Position numbers and translations under genes: made by a program. 9,593 nt of DNA. Origin: Alphaproteobacteria bacterium. GTDB lineage: Bacteria; Pseudomonadota; Alphaproteobacteria; RS24. The notes beneath the pieces were generated by a model that searched no databases, had not been told where the DNA came from, and worked only from the letters and a program-made list of their open reading frames with translations. The DNA lies in assembly GCA_015163825.1 (NCBI GenBank), contig JAAOIL010000025.1, positions 1-9,593 of the forward strand, read 5' to 3'. Within the stretch, counting starts at the first letter, position 1, and each line of letters starts with the position of its first letter. Shown here piece after piece: positions 6,408 to 9,593 of the stretch.

Positions 6408-8264
6408 ATGCAATATATAAAAAACATAAATCAATACTTTATAGTGTCGCTATGTCTTTTGGCGCTCACCTTATCGGCGGCTCATGCCAATGATATAAGC
6501 GATGCCTTGCGTGATGAGATTGATAGTGAATTAGCGGCAGAATTCGGGCTATCGCATAAACATGGGCTGGCAATTTATGGTGAACCGCAATTAGCGGCTG
6601 GATTTACACACTACCCCGCCTCCAGCCTTGAAGCCCAATCGGGTGGCACATTGCGTATGGCACGGCTTGGTAGTTTTGATAGCCTCAACCCCTTTTCGGT
6701 GCGGGGCAAAGCGGCACTCGGCATAAGGGAGCGGGTTTTTGAAAGCCTATTAGACCGCCATTATGGCGAGTCCTTCACCAGTTATGGATTATTGGCGCAA
6801 TCGGTGGAAGTTGCCGATGATTTCAGCTGGGTGCGATTCTATATAAACCCCGCCGCCCGCTTTTCTGATGGCGCGCCTGTGACCACCGCTGATGTCGCCT
6901 TTTCGTGGAACCTATTGAAGGGGGAAGGTCGCCCCAATCATCGCTTCTATTATAGCAAAGTGGCACATATAGAGAGCGATGATAGCAGTATTCTTTTCAC
7001 CTTCACCGCCCCCGACCGAGAACTACCCCTGATTATCGGGCTTATGCCGATTCTACCGCAGCATATTTATGATATTCGCAATATCAAAGCGGCATCGCTG
7101 GATACGCCTATTGGATCTGGGGCTTATGTCATAGAGGGCTTTGATACAGGGCGGCGCATTATGTATCGCCGCAACCCCGATTATTGGGGGCTTAACCTGA
7201 ATGTTAATCGGGGACGGCATAATTTCACCCATATCAGCGAGGATTATTACCGAGACGATGCCACCGCCTTTGAAGCCTTCAAAACAGGGGCGGCTGATGT
7301 TTGGTTCGAGCATAATCCTCTGCGTTGGCGCAATGGTTACGACTTCCCCGCCGCAAAAGATAAACGCATAACCCGCCAGACTATCGCCCTTGGTATTCCC
7401 TCTGGATTACGCGCCTTCGTTATGAATACCCGCCACGAGCCATTATCGCACCTTGCCTTGCGCCAAGCGTTGGATCTTATGTTTGATTTTGAGTGGGTCA
7501 ATAAAACCTTCTACGATAATGCCTATAGTCGCACCCAAAGTTATTTCGGCAATACTGAATTGAGTGCCTTTAATCGCCCCGCTTCAGATGCAGAGCGGGT
7601 GCTTTTGCAGGACTCCACCATTGATAGGGTGATATTGCGAACAGGCTATCGTGCCCCTGTTAGCAACGGTAGCGGACGCGACCGCCTATTGCGCCGTCAA
7701 GCAACAGCACTGCTAGAAAATGCCGGCTTTCAAATCCGAGACCAACAACTCTATGACCCCAATGGCGAAGCCGTGCGTTTGCGTTTGCTCGTTAATCGCC
7801 GCCCGCACGAACGCATTGCCTTAGCGTGGGCTAGAATGGTAAAGCAAATCGGCGTGGATTTACAAATACGCCTTGTTGATGACAGCCAATATCAACGCCA
7901 TCTACAAAACTTTGATTATGATATAATCCTTTATGATTATTACGCCTCGCTATCGCCGGGTAACGAGCAAGCTTTTTATTGGGGGGCTGAAGCGGCGACA
8001 ACACAAGGCAGTCGCAATTATGCTGGTATCCAAGATGCGGGGTTAGACAATGCCATCGCCGCCCTTACCCAAGCGCAAGATAAACAAGGCTTCACAACAG
8101 CAGCCCGTGCCATAGATAGGGCGCTAATGGGGGGGCATTATTTCGTGCCATTATTCCACACCCCGACACAATGGATAGCCCAATGGCAACACTTACAACA
8201 CCCGCTAGAGACATCTTTGTATGGCACAAGACTTGACACGTGGTGGATTTCCCTTAAAGAATAG
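6408..8264 (+). CDS. YejA-like periplasmic solute-binding protein, family 5 (ABC peptide importer)
   Basis: A 618-residue precursor with a clear Sec signal peptide: a charged start, the hydrophobic core FIVSLCLLALTLS and the cleavage motif AHA-ND after residue 27. There is no lipobox. The mature part follows the family 5 (oligopeptide/dipeptide-binding) plan. HGLAIYGEPQLAAGFTHYP (52-70) and GGTLRMARLGSFDSLNPFSV (79-98) are typical of the YejA/microcin C branch. They are followed by RFSDGAPVTTADVAFSW (151-167), IGSGAYVIE, a YRRNPDYWG block near 252-260, then TAFEAFKTGAADVWFE. YejA feeds the YejBEF importer with oligopeptides or microcin C-like peptides. Here no permease or ATPase genes follow; ogt comes 4 nt downstream. 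It must therefore use a transporter encoded elsewhere or act alone. The ATG has no clear ribosome binding site and lies 6 nt after the hydrolase stop, suggesting coupled translation. Confidence 0.92.
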   Translation: MQYIKNINQYFIVSLCLLALTLSAAHANDISDALRDEIDSELAAEFGLSHKHGLAIYGEPQLAAGFTHYPASSLEAQSGGTLRMARLGSFDSLNPFSVRGKAALGIRERVFESLLDRHYGESFTSYGLLAQSVEVADDFSWVRFYINPAARFSDGAPVTTADVAFSWNLLKGEGRPNHRFYYSKVAHIESDDSSILFTFTAPDRELPLIIGLMPILPQHIYDIRNIKAASLDTPIGSGAYVIEGFDTGRRIMYRRNPDYWGLNLNVNRGRHNFTHISEDYYRDDATAFEAFKTGAADVWFEHNPLRWRNGYDFPAAKDKRITRQTIALGIPSGLRAFVMNTRHEPLSHLALRQALDLMFDFEWVNKTFYDNAYSRTQSYFGNTELSAFNRPASDAERVLLQDSTIDRVILRTGYRAPVSNGSGRDRLLRRQATALLENAGFQIRDQQLYDPNGEAVRLRLLVNRRPHERIALAWARMVKQIGVDLQIRLVDDSQYQRHLQNFDYDIILYDYYASLSPGNEQAFYWGAEAATTQGSRNYAGIQDAGLDNAIAALTQAQDKQGFTTAARAIDRALMGGHYFVPLFHTPTQWIAQWQHLQHPLETSLYGTRLDTWWISLKE

Positions 8265-8268
8265 GTTC

Positions 8269-8742
8269 ATGTTTTATACACAAATGGATAGTCCGATAGG
8301 AAATCTAGTGCTGACATCAGACGGCACAGCCTTAACAGGTATATTCCACCCCCACCAAAAACGTTATGCAAAAATTTTAGAAAACAGCAAGCAACAATCC
8401 GCTTTATTTGCCGATGCGCTGGCACAATTACAGGAATATTTTGCAGGCACCCGCAAGACATTTACATTATCGCTATCACCGCACGGCACAGCCTTTCAAC
8501 ATAAAGTGTGGGAGGCGTTGTGTAAAATCCCCTATGGGGAAACGACCAGTTATATCGGTATTGCCAAATCGCTCGGCAAACCAACCGCTAGTCGTGCCGT
8601 CGGTATGGCAAATGGTAAAAACCCCCTACCCTTTATCGTGCCGTGTCATCGGGTGATTGGTAGTAATGGCAAACTAACAGGCTATGCGGGCGGGCTGGAA
8701 ATGAAACAATGGCTGCTCACCCACGAAACAAAATACAAATAA
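8269..8742 (+). CDS. ogt: Methylated-DNA--[protein]-cysteine S-methyltransferase (O6-methylguanine repair)
   Basis: From ATG 8269 the protein has 157 residues, the normal length for Ogt-type suicide enzymes, which move the alkyl group from O6-methylguanine (or O4-methylthymine) in DNA to their own cysteine. Visible marks are MDSPIGNLVLTSDG at the N-terminus, GTAFQHKVWEAL (about 73-84), IPYGETTSYIGIA (helix-turn-helix start), the arginine finger in ASRAVG (Arg109), and the active-site PCHRVIG with Cys126 followed by GYAGGLEMKQWLL. A longer reading from ATG 8221 would overlap the binding-protein gene by 44 nt and add 16 residues outside the family alignment, so I prefer 8269, which starts 4 nt after the TAG. 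AGG at 8263-8265 is close to the ATG, so translation is probably coupled. No Ada-type regulatory domain is present, so this looks like a constitutive repair enzyme. Function is certain from the motif. Confidence 0.96.
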   Translation: MFYTQMDSPIGNLVLTSDGTALTGIFHPHQKRYAKILENSKQQSALFADALAQLQEYFAGTRKTFTLSLSPHGTAFQHKVWEALCKIPYGETTSYIGIAKSLGKPTASRAVGMANGKNPLPFIVPCHRVIGSNGKLTGYAGGLEMKQWLLTHETKYK

Positions 8743-8750
8743 AAGGATAA
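8741..8750 (+). promoter_or_regulatory. Ribosome binding site of the racemase gene
   Basis: AAAAGGATAA overlaps the end of the ogt stop codon and places AGG about 9 nt before the ATG at 8756. It is the best plus-strand Shine-Dalgarno in the window and fixes the racemase start. It also suggests ogt and the racemase gene share a transcript. Confidence 0.7.
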
Positions 8751-8755
8751 AAATT

Positions 8756-9593
8756 ATGGCAACAGGGCCACTCAGCGGGGTAAAGATTGTAGAATTCGCA
8801 GGTATAGGACCCGGACCATTCTGTGCCATGCTTCTATCAGATATGGGCGCAGACATTATCCGTATTGATAGAAAAGGTGCCAAAGGTAGTGGCAAAAATG
8901 ACATCACAAATCGGGGGCGACGCTCCATCGCGCTAGATCTAAAAAAACCCGAAGCCGTAGAGGCTTGCTTGCAACTCATAGAAAAAGCCGATGTTTTGCA
9001 AGAAGGCTTTCGCCCTGGTGTGATGGAACGGCTGGGGCTTTCCCCTGAAGTGTGCCTCGCGCGGAATTCGAAACTCGTCTATGGACGCATGACAGGCTGG
9101 GGACAAACAGGCACATTCTCGCAAGCCGCAGGACACGACATCAACTATATCGCCTTGAGTAGTGCGCTGGCGTCTATCGGGACAAAAACCCGCCCCATCG
9201 CGCCGCTCAATCTGGTCGGGGATTTTGGGGGCGGTGCCTTGTATCTGGCAATGGGGATTTGTGCCGCTCTGTTTGAAGCGCAAAGATCAGGCAAAGGACA
9301 AGTCATTGATTGCGCCATGACCGATGGTGCCGCATCGCTTATGTCTATGTTCTTCGGTATGAAAGCCGCCGGGATATGGGATACCGCAAACCGTGCTACA
9401 AATTTGCTTGATGGCGGCGCACACTTCTATGATGCCTTTGAAACCGCAGACGGCAAGTTCATCGCGCTTGGTTCTATTGAACCGCAATTTTATGCTCTGT
9501 TGCGTGAAAAAGCAGGACTAGACGACAAAGCCTTTGACGCACAAATGGATAAATCACAATGGGCAGACCTCAAAGAAAAAGTCGCAAGCGTCA
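8756..9593 (+). CDS. mcr: Alpha-methylacyl-CoA racemase (CaiB/BaiF, CoA-transferase family III), C-terminus cut by window edge
   Basis: My translation from ATG 8756 gives 279 codons that run off the right edge; family members are about 360 residues, so roughly a quarter is missing. The enzyme epimerises 2-methylacyl-CoA thioesters, which lets branched-chain fatty acid or sterol side-chain acyl-CoAs enter beta-oxidation. Sequence marks are GVKIVEFAGIGPGPFCAMLL (8-27), GADIIRIDR (31-39), FRPGVMERLGL (85-95), GRMTGWGQTG (110-119), AGHDINYIAL (125-134), NLVGDFGGG (152-160), GKGQVIDCAM (179-188) and GSIEPQFYALL (239-249). His127, Asp156 and Glu242 fall where the Mycobacterium tuberculosis Mcr has its catalytic His126, Asp156 and Glu241. 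This favours a true racemase over a CoA-transferase, which would have the catalytic Asp in a different context. It starts 13 nt after ogt. Its link to ogt looks like simple co-location. Confidence 0.94.
   Translation, partial: MATGPLSGVKIVEFAGIGPGPFCAMLLSDMGADIIRIDRKGAKGSGKNDITNRGRRSIALDLKKPEAVEACLQLIEKADVLQEGFRPGVMERLGLSPEVCLARNSKLVYGRMTGWGQTGTFSQAAGHDINYIALSSALASIGTKTRPIAPLNLVGDFGGGALYLAMGICAALFEAQRSGKGQVIDCAMTDGAASLMSMFFGMKAAGIWDTANRATNLLDGGAHFYDAFETADGKFIALGSIEPQFYALLREKAGLDDKAFDAQMDKSQWADLKEKVASV

Noticed and set aside
8221..8268. Upstream ATG for ogt at 8221
   Set aside because: It would overlap the solute-binding protein gene by 44 nt, lacks a ribosome binding site, and adds residues outside the family alignment; 8269 fits better.
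8674..9487. Three minus-strand open frames opposite ogt and the racemase gene
   Set aside because: The plus-strand racemase frame carries a full set of catalytic motifs; the minus frames show none and overlap it completely.

Overview
The window is densely coding and looks like a proteobacterial chromosome of moderate GC content. I favour an alphaproteobacterium, possibly a marine one. This rests on an HspQ-type protein, a YejA-like peptide-binding protein, an Mcr-type alpha-methylacyl-CoA racemase, and the PaaI-thioesterase/GST/ene-reductase/DUF3604 mix. No rRNA, tRNA, mobile element or CRISPR was seen, so the taxonomy is only an inference.

Left half (1-5160, minus strand): five closely spaced co-directional genes, read from right to left. 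They are an Old Yellow Enzyme-family flavin oxidoreductase (5160-4063), a glutathione S-transferase (4039-3422), a PaaI-type hotdog thioesterase (3418-2999), a large exported or membrane-anchored DUF3604 protein with PHP-like metal motifs (2983-773), and a nitronate monooxygenase-family flavoenzyme that runs off the left edge (754-1). Gaps are only 3-23 nt, and several genes carry the same AGGGAG-type ribosome binding site, so this is almost certainly one operon. Two flavoenzymes plus a GST and a thioesterase suggest oxidation/reduction and detoxification or catabolism of an organic (perhaps acyl-CoA-linked) compound. The substrate cannot be read from the sequence.

Middle (5161-5250): a 90-bp divergent intergenic region must hold the promoters of both arms. 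No convincing sigma-70 boxes could be assigned.

Right half (5251-9593, plus strand): hspQ, then a YiiX/YebB-like permuted NlpC/P60 (papain-like) hydrolase, a periplasmic YejA-like family 5 solute-binding protein, an O6-methylguanine-DNA methyltransferase (ogt), and the 5' part of an alpha-methylacyl-CoA racemase that runs off the right edge. The last four are tightly packed (gaps 6, 4 and 13 nt). The hspQ/hydrolase junction is the most unusual piece of DNA here. Four 12-bp tandem repeats in phase with the hspQ reading frame repeat the stop codon, and the third and fourth units contribute to a small hairpin that can mask the likely ribosome binding site of the hydrolase.

I did not find a clearly new multi-gene defence or mobile system. 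The best leads are the five-gene minus-strand operon around the DUF3604 protein, the hydrolase/binding-protein pair without permease genes, and the repeat/hairpin junction.
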